A stretch of 64,000 bases of DNA from Vandiemenella viatica (GCA_031002005.1 CM061920.1:117294095-117358094), one strand, 5' to 3'. Numbered from the stretch's first letter, positions 19,237 through 30,609 are shown. Numbers and translations: made by a program. The notes: generated by a model from the letters alone, not told the origin.

Positions 19237-20143
19237 ATGGATCAAATTGTAGCTGAACTCCATAGACCGGCTAGAAGGAATTTCCCAAGACGCCGGGTAA
19301 TAATCAAAGGTCTTGACGACCTATGGCAAGCTGATATTGTAGAAATGATCCGTATTCTCGTAAAAACAGTGGCTACAAGTATATCTTGATGGTGATTGAT
19401 ACTTATTCAAAGTTTGCATGGGCTCTACCCTCAAGAACAAAACGGCTAGTGTGGTTGTCGACGCTATGAAGAAAATACTTAATGGTGATCGTGTTCCTAA
19501 AAATTTACAGACTGACAACGGAAAAGAGTTTTATAATTCAAAGTTTAAATCGCTCATGACAAGTTATGGTATTAATCACTACTCAACATATACTCATCTT
19601 AAAGCATCAATAGTTGAGCGACTCAATAGAACTATCAAGAATGCAATGTGGCAAGAATTCAGCAGACGTGGTTCACATCGGTGGATTGAACTTCTTCCTC
19701 AATTAATGAACAATTACAATAACAAGTGGCACCGCACCATCAAGATGAAACCGTGTGATGTTAAAGACAATTCACTTCTTTCAACAGTGTACAGCCATAT
19801 TAAGATGACTACTCCAGCAAAATTCAAAGTTGGTGACCATGTCAGAATCAGTAGATTTAAAGAAAAGTTTGAGAAAGGCTACTTGCCCAACTGGTCAACT
19901 GAAGTGTTTACCATCAGTAAAGTGAAATTAACAAATCCTGTAACTTATTTACTTAAAGACTATCAAGGTAAAGATATTGCAGGAGCATTTTACCAGCAAG
20001 AATTACAACTAACAAAACTTACAAGTACATTTTTGGTTGAACGAGTGATAAAGAGAAGGAAAAATATGATCTTGGTGAAGTGGTTGGGTTTTGATAAATC
20101 ACATAACACGTGGATTCATAAAAAAGATTTATTTAAAATGTAA
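19237..20143 (+). pseudogene. Retrovirus-like integrase with chromodomain, two frameshifts
   Basis: The enzyme that inserts the element with 6-bp duplications. The ATG at 19237 opens MDQIVAELHRPARRNFPRRR, then DLWQADIVEM carries the first catalytic Asp. The frame breaks near 19350 and again in the A-run near 19438-19442. Between the breaks it reads KYILMVIDTYSKFAWAL. The last part holds the second Asp (LQTDNGKEFYN) and the Glu (SIVERLNRTIK), with about 33 residues between them. An SH3-like GDHVRISRFK segment follows. The C-terminal 45 residues (FLVERVIKRRKNMILVKWLG, then DKSHNTWIHKKDL) are a chromodomain, known in Polinton integrases and thought to steer insertion to chromatin. Confidence 0.92.
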
Positions 20144-20591
20144 AAAATTCATTTTTCTTAATAAATAAACTTATTTTTCTAACAATTGTGTTTTTTTCTT
20201 CAATTACGTTAATATAATGCAAATGAGCATACAGCTCAGCAAACTTACAATCTATGTACACTTAGCCTATTTTACAAATATTTTTTTCTTCAATTACGTT
20301 AATATAATGCAAATGAGCATACAGCTCAGCAACCTTACAATCTACGTACAGCATTTCTTCTGTACACTTAGTCTATTTTACAATGTTTTTTTTCCGATTA
20401 CGTTAATATAATGAGCATGTACGGCTCAGCAAACAAAATGTCATACAAAGCAATTCAGCAGCACTAAAATTTAACATGCAGCGTCCTAACTTGATAAAAT
20501 ATCTACAGAGTCCTAACTTATCTACATATTTACAAAATTGATACATATTTACAAACTAGAAACACGGATAAACGGTATATTTACAAAACAT
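20144..20591. repeat. Intergenic repeats between the convergent integrase and PolB genes
   Basis: Three imperfect direct copies of a unit containing ATTACGTTAATATAATG(CAA) followed by ATGAGCAT and GCTCAGCAA lie at about 20202-20240, 20291-20330 and 20396-20430. AATAAA motifs just after the integrase stop (about 20160) would serve as its polyadenylation signal. Two copies of ACATATTTACAAA follow. No coding potential is seen. Confidence 0.7.
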
Positions 20592-23500
20592 TCACACATT
20601 ATTTACAGACTTGTGCCCCCACGGGAGGGTCTCTATCCCGTCGGGGAAAATATACCGCTTATCGTCCGTTCTAGACAGACCCAGTTTGGATATTTGAACA
20701 GTATTTACAACATGAAGGGTTGATGTGATCCTTTGCTGCAGATGGTACCTGGGTGTTTCACCATGGAGGCAATTTATGTAATCCTCCATCTGCAGCTTTC
20801 TAGTGACTGAGCCAGCCAAACCTTTAGCCCGTCTAGAGGTCTGGTCTGTCTCGAGCCGGAATGCATACATTTTTGCCCTTAACCCCGCAAACTCCGCAAT
20901 CAGGGTGCCATTCGCTTCGTCCTTCATAACACCGACAACCTTTTCATTGTGGGACTCTATCCCATAACGGTTGCCGGTGCTATACCAGACGTGTCGAACT
21001 CCTCCCTGTTGCGTCGCATCACTTCATATGGATCGCAGTTCCGCACCAAGTAGATGAAGCTGTCTGTATCCATATATAGCAATTTAGGGCTTCTAAACTG
21101 AGGAATGGCAAATTCATAATGAAATCTGTACATCCTCAGTTTAGACAGGTCAAGAATGCACATTCCGACATACACAGGTTTATTAAAAACTATCCTAGCT
21201 TTCGCCATCTCCACGGCCGACAAAGTCCTCGTTGAAAACTGTTACTTGTTTAAAGTGTGGTGAAGCTATGTGTTTGCGGGCACCGCGGCGGCCCGGCCAA
21301 CCTGTACACAATTTCACGTCGCGGTGTTTTCGAATGTTCTCCATAGTCTTGCCGAAAATTCATTGTTCATCAGTTTGTAAAAATCTCTCTCGAAATCTGC
21401 TTTGGCGTCCACGGCCGAGAACGCGTATTGAGAGATATGTATTCTTTCAACCACGGTGACTGATTGAAAGATATTACCCGGTGTATTTCGGTCACCTGCA
21501 GCCCCAAGCCTACACATTGCTGGAGGGACTCGGTAATGGAGAACATACCGTACCTTGTTCTCCAGTGTGGTCATCAGCTTGGGGAGCGTGGAACCTTCTG
21601 GGGCTTTGTGGTTTGGACATGGCGGCAGGTCTGCTAAAAACGTCGTGGTTTATCCTGAGGAATCGTAAGGTCTACCTCCAATACGAACCCCCTAGGTGAG
21701 TCAGCTGCAAACGCTCATGAAATCTATACTAGCAATCTCCTTAGCCGAAAGCCATTGAAACCCACCAGAGGGTAGATACTCCGACATGGCCCAGCCGTAA
21801 AGATTGTTTACGTCGAAGTACATTATAAAATCTTCAGACGCCTCGCGGTTGTACTCCGGCATGTACCGGTTATTTGCCTTCGCATACCTGTGGACGCACT
21901 GGCAAATACCTCCGCGAATACCTCGTTCGAAAAAGAGCAGCATGTCGATATCCGTCAGAAGGTCCAGTTCGACACGCGTGCTCCTTAACATAGCCTGCCA
22001 CGTAAGGCCTGGGGATGTGAAACAGTGGGCGGGGTCCAGGGTGTACTTCCCCAAACATACACTCCTAAATTTCTCAAACAGATCTGCAAGTAACCGCACA
22101 TCTGTGTCCATGTACAGACTTGCATATTCGCCCAAAGTCTTGATCTGGAAGGTCCGCCACACCTTTGTCGCGTGTTCGTAATCTTCATCAGAAATTTGTG
22201 ACTCCGACAACGAACTGTAGAATTTTGATTTTGGAGGAAGCGTGGCCTCGGTGAGCTTATCCCACGAATCCATGTATTCGTAAGGGAAGACACCTTTCCG
22301 TTTAACTAATTGGAACTTCTCGGGGTCGGTGAAATGAGCACTAGTAATGTCCATGTCGTCGTCCTCAAGGGTTCCAACCAGTTTGTCTAATGGGAGCTGC
22401 ATGAACCGGTATGAGTCCAGAAACCTTAACGTGATTGAAGTGTATTCAATCTTTTTCGAAAAGAAATATAACGTTCTGTGTTGATGGGAAGCACGTCCAT
22501 TCCTTCGAAATCGAGTTTTGATAATGCCATTACAATGAAATGAGCGTCATACCCAGAAAGATTGTGAAAGAAAATGGGTATGTACTTTTTAGTCTTATAC
22601 TGCAAATTGCAATCATTATGTGCAGCCCCCCTAAATTCACCTGTGATATGACAATGATCGCGGACCTTGACAGTCCCCGGTTCAATGTCGTTCTCGCAGA
22701 TGTGGCATACCGTAGCATCAGCAAACTTTGCTTCTTGCTCGTTTGTCATTACAAGAGGAATGCACCTCTTGTAAATTTTATCAACTTTCTTGGCAAGTTT
22801 GACGAGTTCGTCAACAAGCCATTTTTCAGGATTTTTTCCCCTGAAGGAGTTGAAACGCGACAGACTAGGAACGCGTGGACAAACGACCTGGTATGCGGCA
22901 GCGAAAGGGATATGTTTCTGGACCAAAGTAGTGTGACAGGCGTTGGGTGGAGGACTGCACGAATCATAAGGTAGCAATAAACTTTCAAAGTCCGCGTAAA
23001 CGACGACGGGTACACGCTGTTGGTACACAAAATCCTTAAACTTTAAGGTTTTATCGTCGTCGCTGGGTAAATCCACTCTTACAGGATCAACCCTTGCACA
23101 GTCAATCTCGTGGCGGTCCAGGAGATCTTTGCGTCCAAAATGTTGCAGACATCTATCACAAATAAATATAGCACACTTATGCAAACTTAAAGAAGATCTA
23201 ACTAACGCCGACAAGTCGTGAATCCAACAGTAATGGAATTTTTTCCCACTGCCGTCGGTAATCAACAACATGTTTATGTGGTGAACGCGTTTATCTGCAG
23301 TGTGATGGAGGGCCCCGGAAACTACATGTTTACCTTTAACTTCATCCAGACCGAAAACATTTACAGAATAGTCTGGATTTTGCCTCTCAAATTTAGAAAT
23401 GTCAGAGAGTTTTACCGGAAACTCAATACCTGAAAAATCGAGGGGGTAGAGTGAACGTACTTTCTTGTAGGTGCTAACCCTGTCACCATTTTTTTTAAGC

Positions 23501-24093
23501 GCCTTTACGTGATATGCAAGAATTGTCCATAGAAAGCACAACTCGTCATTCTTGTTTTCAACATTGATGACGGCCTTCTTTCTACAGATATCAAGTGGCA
23601 GAGCAACATAGGAAGACCCACGATAGAAAGGTTGAAAATTAGAAATGCTAATGTCGAGGGATTCTATTCTATCGAGAGTTTTGCCACTTGTCCTTTCTTG
23701 AAATTCACACAATTTTACTCTGAGCTCCGACTTCACATATTTTTCATACCAATCCGACAGGCAAGTGCTGGTTGTGACTTCGCGCATTTTAGTTAAAAAG
23801 CACATACGGGCGGTTTCCAAAATCATTTCCTTCTGTATTTTATATGTGTTAATCAGTCCAACCTGCACCTTTACAGATGGGGAGGACCGATTATCCACAA
23901 TTTCGCGAACTTTACCGGCAACGAGTTTAAAGCAAGCATCAATGAAATTCATTGGATCAATAAAATTTTGAGAATTTGAAATTGTCCCGGAATAAATTCT
24001 ATTTTTAAATGCACTAAGCCTGTCTTCAAGGACTAAGCGCGATACTGCTGACTCACCCATCGTTGCTGCATGATCATGACTGCATAAGGCTGC

Positions 24094-24423
24094 CCCTGCA
24101 CCGGCATACTGCCGACTTGGCCGGGGCGATGGACCGGCATACTGTCGGCTGGGCCCTGGCGATGGGTTGTTGAAGTGCCGGCTGGGCCCCGGCTGTGGGT
24201 TGTTGAAGTGGCGGCTTGACCCGGGCGATGGACCGGCATACTGTCGGCTAGAGCCGGGCGATGGGCTGTTGAAGTGGCGGCTGGAGCCGGGCGAAGGACC
24301 GGTGAACTGGCGGCTGGAGCCGGGCGATGGACCAGCATACTGTCGGCTGGGTCCCGGCGGTGGGTTGTTGAAGTGCCGGCTGGGTCCGGGCGATGGACTG
24401 GCATACTGTCGGCTGGGTCCCGG
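24094..24423 (-). repeat. 33-bp coding minisatellite in PolB (ten 11-residue repeats)
   Basis: Ten tandem 33-bp units encode PG(P/S)SR(Q/H)(Y/F)(A/N/T)(G/N/S)P(S/P/Q). Two versions alternate, PGPSRQYAGPS and PGSSRHFNNPS, suggesting duplication of a two-unit block. The region is GC-rich compared with the rest of the element. Such a flexible, basic, Pro-rich linker is unusual in a polymerase and may tether it to another factor, but its role is unknown. Confidence 0.9.
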
Positions 24424-24572
24424 CTGTGGTCGACTTGGGCCCGGCGATGGGCGGCTGGGCAGGCGAGGTGCTGCTCCTGCTGTGGCGGGCGGTCGGCTAA
24501 GTCCTGACGTCTCCCATGGTCGCCATATTGGTGGCGGAACTGCCTCGTTGGCTGGGTGTCCGACCGCCCCCT

Positions 24573-25201
24573 CTGAAACATAAAAAGAAGAAAAATGTTT
24601 TAGTATCATGAAAAACATAATTTTTGTAAGCATAAAATAATATAGGTAAATTACTGATGTACTGGACTTACCGATATTCCAGTGTGCTGGTGGTTGTGGA
24701 AGAACCCATTGTGGTGGCGGAGTTGGCGGCATGCTATGTGGTGGTGACATGCTCTGCGGCACATCCACGTCAATATTTGGGAGCATGCTCCATTGTGAGG
24801 AATCACAAGCTCTTTTTGGGCTACTTAATTCATGGGAAGAATTACCCTTTCGCTTCTCTGGGCGTGATGGTTCATCTGAAAAAAAAATAATAATGTATTA
24901 GCAATAGTTATAAAGACATGGGGGAAAAATAATCTATAGATAAATACGTACTGAAATAAAAAAAGTCGCTGCAGGAAATATCCAAATCACCTGCGAACAA
25001 ATAAATTAATAATATAGACTACTGCTTCAGCACTATACATTTTCATAAATATAGTTACGTTAAAAAAATATTATCATTACCGAAATCATCCTCAGCGAGA
25101 ATTTCATCAATGTCTGAAGCAGAAAAAAAAAAAGCTCATCAGTATATGTGAAAGAATTTAAAACAGCCAGAAAACAAGTTAAATAACAATAATTTACTTA
25201 C
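24573..25201 (-). other. Four short introns in the 5' part of the PolB gene
   Basis: Exons by position: 25202-25238, 25081-25113, 24952-24990, 24672-24875, and the large exon from 24572 downward. Introns are 25114-25201 (88 bp), 24991-25080 (90 bp), 24876-24951 (76 bp) and 24573-24671 (99 bp). Each begins GT (GTAAGT, GTAATG, GTACGT, GTAAGT on the coding strand) and ends in a pyrimidine-rich tract plus CAG. Joining the exons keeps one frame throughout. The last intron is a multiple of three without stops, so it is invisible to simple ORF calling and reads as a hydrophobic insert. Splicing itself is inferred from the signals and phase. Confidence 0.82.
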
Positions 25202-25276
25202 CAATATCGCTGAATAAGCTAAGATCCTCAGAAGACATTGTGATGATTGAAGTTATCAGCTCGACGACTCAGAGAA

Positions 25277-25314
25277 GACTGGATGGCAGAAGGGGGGTCT
25301 CAGCCCTATTTATA
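25277..25314 (-). promoter_or_regulatory. TATA plus initiator for PolB
   Basis: On the reverse strand TATAAATA (25307-25314) is followed about 33 bp later by an initiator-like TCCAGTC (around 25277-25283). The PolB ATG is about 40 bp further on, at 25238. The spacing fits a metazoan core promoter. Confidence 0.65.
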
Positions 25315-25457
25315 CACGCGTCTGGAGCCATGGAGAATTGGCGTGGGAAGACTGCGCCCACGATGATAAATGTGGTGCAGCTGTGCGAATTCAATTACGA
25401 ACCCGCATCCTGCAGCTGCGATGGGAGCGACCCGCATCCAGCAGCTGCGAGGGGAGC

Positions 25458-26002
25458 GATAATTAAGGGCTTCCGGCTGTGCTCATTCAATTACGAACCC
25501 GCATCCTGCAACTGCGAGGGGAGCGATAATTAGGGTGTGGCGCAGCTGTGCTCATTCAATTACGAACCCGCATTCAATTAGTTACCGGCACGTGCGCGGC
25601 GGGGGAGCGATAATTCGGGTGTGGTGCAGCTGTGCGCATTCAATTACGAACCCGCATTCAATTAAACTCCCCTAGTTCCTCGGCTCCCCTCCGCTCCAAG
25701 GCGTGAGTCAATTAACATTAATTAAAATCAATTAAGGCTCCCCCGCAAATCAATTAACATTAATTAGTCTCAATTAAAATCAATTAAAATTAATTAAAAT
25801 CAATTAGCCTCAATTAAAATCAATTAAAATCAATCAAAATCAATTAACATTAATTAAAATCAATTAACATTAATTAAAATCAATTAACATTAATTAAAAT
25901 CAATTAGCATTAATTAAAATCAATTAAGACCCCCACGCAATTCAATTAAAATCAATTAAAATCAATTAAAAACTGAGATCACTCCCCCCTTCAGACACTA
26001 CT
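25458..26002 (-). repeat. Right terminal inverted repeat of the Polinton
   Basis: About 545 bp, the reverse complement of the left repeat. It has the same decamer array (25690-25970) and the same inner modules (TTACGAACCCGC at about 25650, 25560 and 25490). One further module, internal to the repeat at about 25395-25455, lies just upstream of the PolB promoter. Confidence 0.93.
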
Positions 26003-26008
26003 AACCTA
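26003..26008 (+). repeat. Right target-site duplication of the Polinton (AACCTA)
   Basis: An exact copy of 12028-12033 immediately outside the right terminal inverted repeat. Confidence 0.95.
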
Positions 26009-27480
26009 CTAGTGAACGTCAAATTTGTGCAACCGTTAGGTAAATAAATGTAGGTAATGTAAATAACCACTGAAATTTACTAAGTACACAACGTGATTGA
26101 AATTTCAAAGTGTGTAACGAAATTCTTCGCAATCTTCGCCATTTACAGCCTCGTATAGCGGCAATTCCAGTTGCTGATCCTGTTAGGAAGCGCAACAAAT
26201 ACCAAAGTAATAGCAGGAGACGAGTGCCTGCAGATGCAGCAGCATTCAGATGGAATGTAGCCCCGCGACAGAGCCACTGCAGTGAACAGTTCAACTGTAG
26301 ACGCCAGAGTGTAAACAGACGGACGGCACCTGGGCTGGAGCGCTTGGTTGGAAGGTGGACGCAGAAGCTGATTCCAGACGGCCTACCTTTCTCGAGTAGC
26401 TGTAACGGTTCTGCATGCTGTATTTATAAAAGTCAACGGATTCATGTTGGTAGAGTGATACTATTGCCAGTCAACTCAATCTGCTGGTTGACTATAACTG
26501 CTTACTAGCGGTTGTTTGTTTGAAGGACGGATTTGGTTAAAATCTATTTTACCAGAGCGACTAGAGTTTATTTTTTTCTAATAAAGCTCTATGAATAACC
26601 TAGTAAAACAAATAACATTTTATTGAATATTGACAACTAAAGAAGACAGCAGTGAACAATGTTAATTTTGAACAGTACAACGAAAAAATTTGCTTGGGTT
26701 TGTGAATGTGAATGGATAGATGATTAGCGATATTAAATAATCCATTGGCGCAAACTGATGCGACTTCCGTACAGGTAATCTGGAAATTCAGAAATCTTGA
26801 CGGATATTTTAAAATGTTAATACGGTTTAACAAACCTTAAAACCTTTCACACATGTTCCGTATGGTAGGCGGATAAAAGGGCTACACGAGACCACTAGGA
26901 TCGAAAAATAAATCTTACCGGCATCACGGAAACGAGGAACGCAGACGCGGTATGATTCAAGCATGCCGTGTCCGGGGTTCAACATGGAGGCGGCGACAGC
27001 AAGGTGTGAGGAATCTCGCCGAGTTTCCATGTGTCTGGTCCCAAAAGCATCATGTGATTTTCCAGAGTAACAACGAGAGAATTTTCAGTAGACATAAACA
27101 GCACATCGTGGATATGAATGTTAAGACTGTCACCGGAACTCACTGTCCTGCGTGACAATATAGAATGTTAATACCAACAAACAGGGAGCTATTCGAACCT
27201 CTACATTGCTGTTCTTGCACGTCGTAAACCACGACAGTAATGCGAAGTAACCTAAAGACAATCTGTAGCATCGAATATACTTCTACGCGTCTGTACTTTC
27301 ATTACGCATCTATGTGGCATTCAGAGTTTCCGCAAGTTATAGGACAATACTACAACACTATAGAAAGTGATGCACAGCCAACCCCTACTATTTGCCTCCG
27401 ACTTCTTTACAGAAGTCTGAACTGCGGGAATTCTCGTAGCCATGTCTTCTGTCCCGCAGCCTACAATGGCTTCTAAGCTT
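26009..27480. other. Intergenic sequence right of the Polinton, no gene recognised
   Basis: The flanking host DNA has no recognised family. A 133-codon open frame at 26110-26508 has no domain-like pattern and was not called. GC-richer patches at about 26130-26400 and 26930-27060 hold no clear exon signals. Confidence 0.5.
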
Positions 27481-27489
27481 GATTGCAAT

Positions 27490-27870
27490 TTCATTTAATT
27501 AAGCTGCGATGGAGGATCCTGTGTGCATTTTCCTTACACGTCCAGTTTTCCCCTTTCTTGTACCGGCATACTTTTCTCTTTACGAATTCTAAGTTCTAAT
27601 AGCGTTTTTGTAAAATCCCTTATTCCAATTCCTAATTCTCTTAACTACAAAGGATAATTTTCCCACTCCCTTATGACTGAAATCGAATGACAGCTCGGGA
27701 CCATGGTCATCTCTTCCTTTACACATTCTATTCCTAATTCTTCCGCCAATATCTTTCCGTGCCTCATCCCCAATATATGCCTTGTACACTTTCGTACCCT
27801 CTTCACCTTCCTCCTATCTACCAGTGAATACCAATTCAGTTCCTTCGTCATTTTTTCAGGTTGCTGTTGT
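27490..27870 (-). pseudogene. CR1/Jockey-group LINE 3' end (reverse orientation)
   Basis: Reverse-strand frames encode the same C-terminal RT segment as at 5985-6540: MTKELNWYSLVDRRKVKR, then MYKAYIGDEARKDIGGRI and KGRDDHGPELSFDFSHKGVG. It contains frameshifts and is truncated on its 5' side near 27870. The terminal part near 27500 contains the TCGCA/AATT-type 3' tail. Confidence 0.75.
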
Positions 27871-28117
27871 ATTTTTCTAATATTTTTATCACAGGCTTGA
27901 TATGATTTTCCTTCCCAATCGCAATATTTTTTCGATGATGTTTCGGTATTACAAACTTTTTTTTACATATTTTGACACTACTGTCAATAGTTTACTCGTG
28001 GTATTTCTAATTTTACTATTAAAAAAGGAAAATGTATACTTACTCGTATGTATTTATAATTTTACTATTAAAAAAGGAGAATTTAAACTTATGTGTCAGA
28101 TGGAAAATGTTACTTAA

Positions 28118-28325
28118 TTCCTCGTCGACGTCGAGGTCACTAGAGGCGGGAAAGGAATAGGAGCAACGAATTCGGCCATTGCATTTTGGAGGAACCATCC
28201 CTGCCTGCAGTGATTTCGGAAAACCATGTAAAACCCAAACGTGGGTAGCCGGACGGGGATTCGAACACGCGTTTTCCGGAATGCGAGGCCAGAAAGTTAC
28301 CGCTCTCCCACTACGTTCGTTTCCT
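28118..28325 (-). mobile_element. tRNA-derived SINE, copy D (reverse orientation)
   Basis: The body motifs GGAGGAACCATCC, CAGTGATTTCGGAAAACCATG and CCGGACGGGGATTCGAAC are present (box B on the reverse strand at about 28255-28267). The 3' part has CTCGTCGACGTCGAGGTCAC (28122-28141). It is nearly full length. Confidence 0.82.
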
Positions 28326-30600
28326 TAACATGATTAATTAGTGTGAGAATCGAGGGTACCTATGGGTTAAGAATATTCGCTAAAGCTTCCCGTTGGCACT
28401 CGCGGGAATGACGAATATTAATGCAGTTGCGAACAGACGAAATGTCACGACCGCATGAGCCGCGGCTGGGCTAGATGTGTTAATTACCACCCTGGCGGGC
28501 AGTCTCCGGCCATTAATAACCCGCCTGTGTGTGTGGCTAATGAACTCCCGTCTCCAATCAGATTGTCTCGGTTCTCCCGCCACCCACGACACACTTCAAA
28601 CAATCACTGCCGGGGTACCAACACCAACGTCTCAAGAACCGACAAAAAATATCATGCGGAAAACAGGGCGTATGAAATGTCGCCAACAGGTCAATTTTGC
28701 ATTAAAAGTTCCAATCAATACACTACCCTGCCACCACACATCTTTTTTTGAGAACCCGCAGTGTTGTTGAAGAAGATGTGTCCTTGTTCGAGCAGAGATA
28801 ATGCGCCACCCACCTTTCGCCTGCTGTCACAAACGGTGCCGCAATTACAATTTCACTCCGGAAGAATCGTGGAGGCTTCGATTCGGCCCGCGTTTCACAC
28901 TGTTTGGCCACAGTCACACGGTTTTTCCGTGAATTTCACCGTCTGAGTTGCATCCATAATCAATATTTACAGCACCGTAAGTGATACTGATCTGCCAGTC
29001 GCTCGTCCTTTCCCAGTGAAAGGGAGAGTGGGGCAGGCGAAACTCGTGCCTCCTCTGTCGGCTGCATCACAATATCGGTTCGAATTGCACCCCTTGATTA
29101 TTATGTTAACAGCCCGATGTACTACACCAGGCAGGACCGTTTGAAATAAAGGCAGGACTACATCAGGCAGGGCCGTATCACCTTCGCTTTATAAGGAAGA
29201 ATTGCATTCCCGCACTGTTTTCAATCCATCAGAACATTTGAGGGATTGGCGTCAATCCCGCGGCATCCACGTAAGTTTCTAAAGTTAAACGTCTGTTTAA
29301 CTTATTAATAAATCAATTTTAATGTTAAACAATAAAAATCAGTAACTAAAAATATGTTATCTAGCAAATTGACGTTAATTTAAAAATTGCGAGCATCTTT
29401 TAACAAACTCTTGTAACTATAATAATTAATAATTAATTAACCCCTTACGCATTAAAGTAACTTTGTCCTTTTACATTTTTATTTTTAAATTAAGTAAATG
29501 ATCAAATATGGTCACAATTCAGTCTTTAGTCACATTGCATGCCATACAGCAAATCAATTTGCAAAAATGGGGGAGAAAAGGTGAATCTTTGAAAAACAAA
29601 TTTCCGTTGTTGTTTAAGTATATGTGGGAAAAGTTTCGATGAGATCGGATAAATACTGTGAACTCGTATAAAAAACTTACAAATAAACATAAATACAGTA
29701 ATTAATATCTATAAATATCATAACATACATAAATAAACGTTTTATTGTGACTCATTTTCGATTACATATTACCTAATGCAAAAAAATATGTGACATCAGA
29801 TACACTACAGAGAATTAGAGATCATTCTGCAATTATTTCCAAACTACATTTTCCAGCAAACAGAAAAAAAGGGAGTAAAGAAATTTTATAAAATAAGTGC
29901 TGAAATTCTAATGCTCAGAAAATAATCATAAAATATTTAAAAATATGAAAAAAGCGGAGGCAAGAAGGAACCCTACTTTAAACCTTACCGTTTAGAATAA
30001 TTTCGAATATAGAATTAAATTAAAGAAGTACTAGGTGATCCACAAATACGTCGAAATCTATACACAACTATATAAATGCGAACTGCGTGAAGAGAGAGAA
30101 GTTAAATCGACATCTTTCGAATAACGGAGTAAACAATATCGTAAGGTGTCCCTCTTTCGATAATAGTGTTTAATATGAGGAGGAATTGCACACCGTCCTG
30201 CTTTTCAAGCCAGTGAAAGCCTCAATTATCACGTTCGGCATTAGTCGCTGAGGAATATAACACATGTTCCTGGTCGTGGGTAATAGAGAAACGCCACAGG
30301 GTGAGACTGATTTCAAACAACTGCCGAGTCCCCTTCAGGACTGACACACGGAAACACACCATTTCGATTTCAGCTTCCGGGTTTCCATGATTTCAACTAA
30401 TTATAGTTACAGTTGTTTCATACGAGTAATTTATCATATCATTTCGATTGCCTGTGAGCAGTAATGTCACGCGTGTATCGCGTATGGTCAGTAGACGTAA
30501 ATATCTACCAAAGCAGAAAATCGCTGCTCTAAATTTGACCAATGCTATGATTAGCAAAAGTATGGATACATCCTTAAACTCTGTATACAATGTCCATCCG
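28326..30600. other. Intergenic sequence, candidate promoter only
   Basis: GC content is higher at 28380-29280 and very low from 29290 to 30600. No protein family was recognised. A candidate promoter with a first exon is listed separately at 29119-29276. The remainder shows nothing I can name. Confidence 0.45.
29119..29276 (+). promoter_or_regulatory. Candidate host promoter and first exon
   Basis: Two 20-bp near-repeats (ACTACACCAGGCAGGACCGT-type, about 29119 and 29157) precede TATAAGG at 29190-29196. About 31 bp later is TTTCAATCCATCAG, which could serve as an initiator (about 29221). After 50 bp an excellent splice donor, CAC|GTAAGT, lies at 29271-29276. This spacing is what a short untranslated first exon would show. 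No downstream coding exon was found within the window, so it may be coincidental. Confidence 0.3.
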
Positions 30601-30609
30601 AGATTACCT

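Larger units (their letters stand above)
20592..25238 (-). pseudogene. Protein-primed-type DNA polymerase B (PolB), spliced, about eight frameshifts
   Basis: The element's replicative polymerase. The ATG at 25238 starts an acidic leader (MSSEDLSLFSDI) spread over four small exons. After a basic PEKRKG patch come a Pro-rich region and ten 11-residue PGPSRQYAGPS-type repeats. Polymerase motifs follow in order: Exo I VVVYADFES (about 22990), an HNH/EndoVII-like zinc segment (CHICEND...RDHCHITGEFRG, about 22630-22705), Exo II NLSGYDAHF (22550), Exo III YMDTDVRLL (22100), motif A DVNNLYGWAM (21795), motif B KLMNN (21365), motif C LYMDTDSF (21060) and a RRAKG lysine motif near the end. Frame breaks lie near 22455, 21716, 21638, 21535, 21425, 21357, 21222 and 20985. 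The exonuclease half is intact; the palm half is broken repeatedly. Confidence 0.92.
12034..26002. mobile_element. Polinton/Maverick DNA transposon, full length
   Basis: The element is 13,969 bp with about 550-bp inverted repeats beginning AGTAGTGTCTGAAGG and a 6-bp target duplication. It holds the full Polinton signature set: PolB, retrovirus-like integrase with chromodomain, adenain-type protease, FtsK/HerA packaging ATPase, double-jelly-roll major capsid protein and a single-jelly-roll minor capsid protein. It also carries a PLA2-domain protein, a fibre-like protein and several small ORFs. Polintons are self-synthesising transposons thought to be able to form virions. Several genes are frameshifted, so this copy is probably no longer autonomous as written, unless the indels are assembly errors. 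Confidence 0.97.

Noticed and set aside
24033..24583. Long open frames antisense and out of frame over the PolB repeat region
   Set aside because: They are by-products of the GC-rich 33-bp minisatellite; the conserved polymerase reads in the frame of the 24786-22426 ORF.
24573..24671. A transmembrane segment in the PolB N-terminus
   Set aside because: The hydrophobic stretch is encoded by a 99-bp GT-AG intron that happens to stay in frame.
12034..26002. An integrated exogenous virus such as an adenovirus or parvovirus
   Set aside because: The chromodomain integrase, 6-bp duplication, long inverted repeats and PolB identify a Polinton/Maverick; the PLA2 and protease resemblances are to domains these elements commonly carry.
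26110..26508. 133-codon open frame just right of the Polinton
   Set aside because: No domain pattern, weak start context and no related copy; likely chance in a GC-richer patch.
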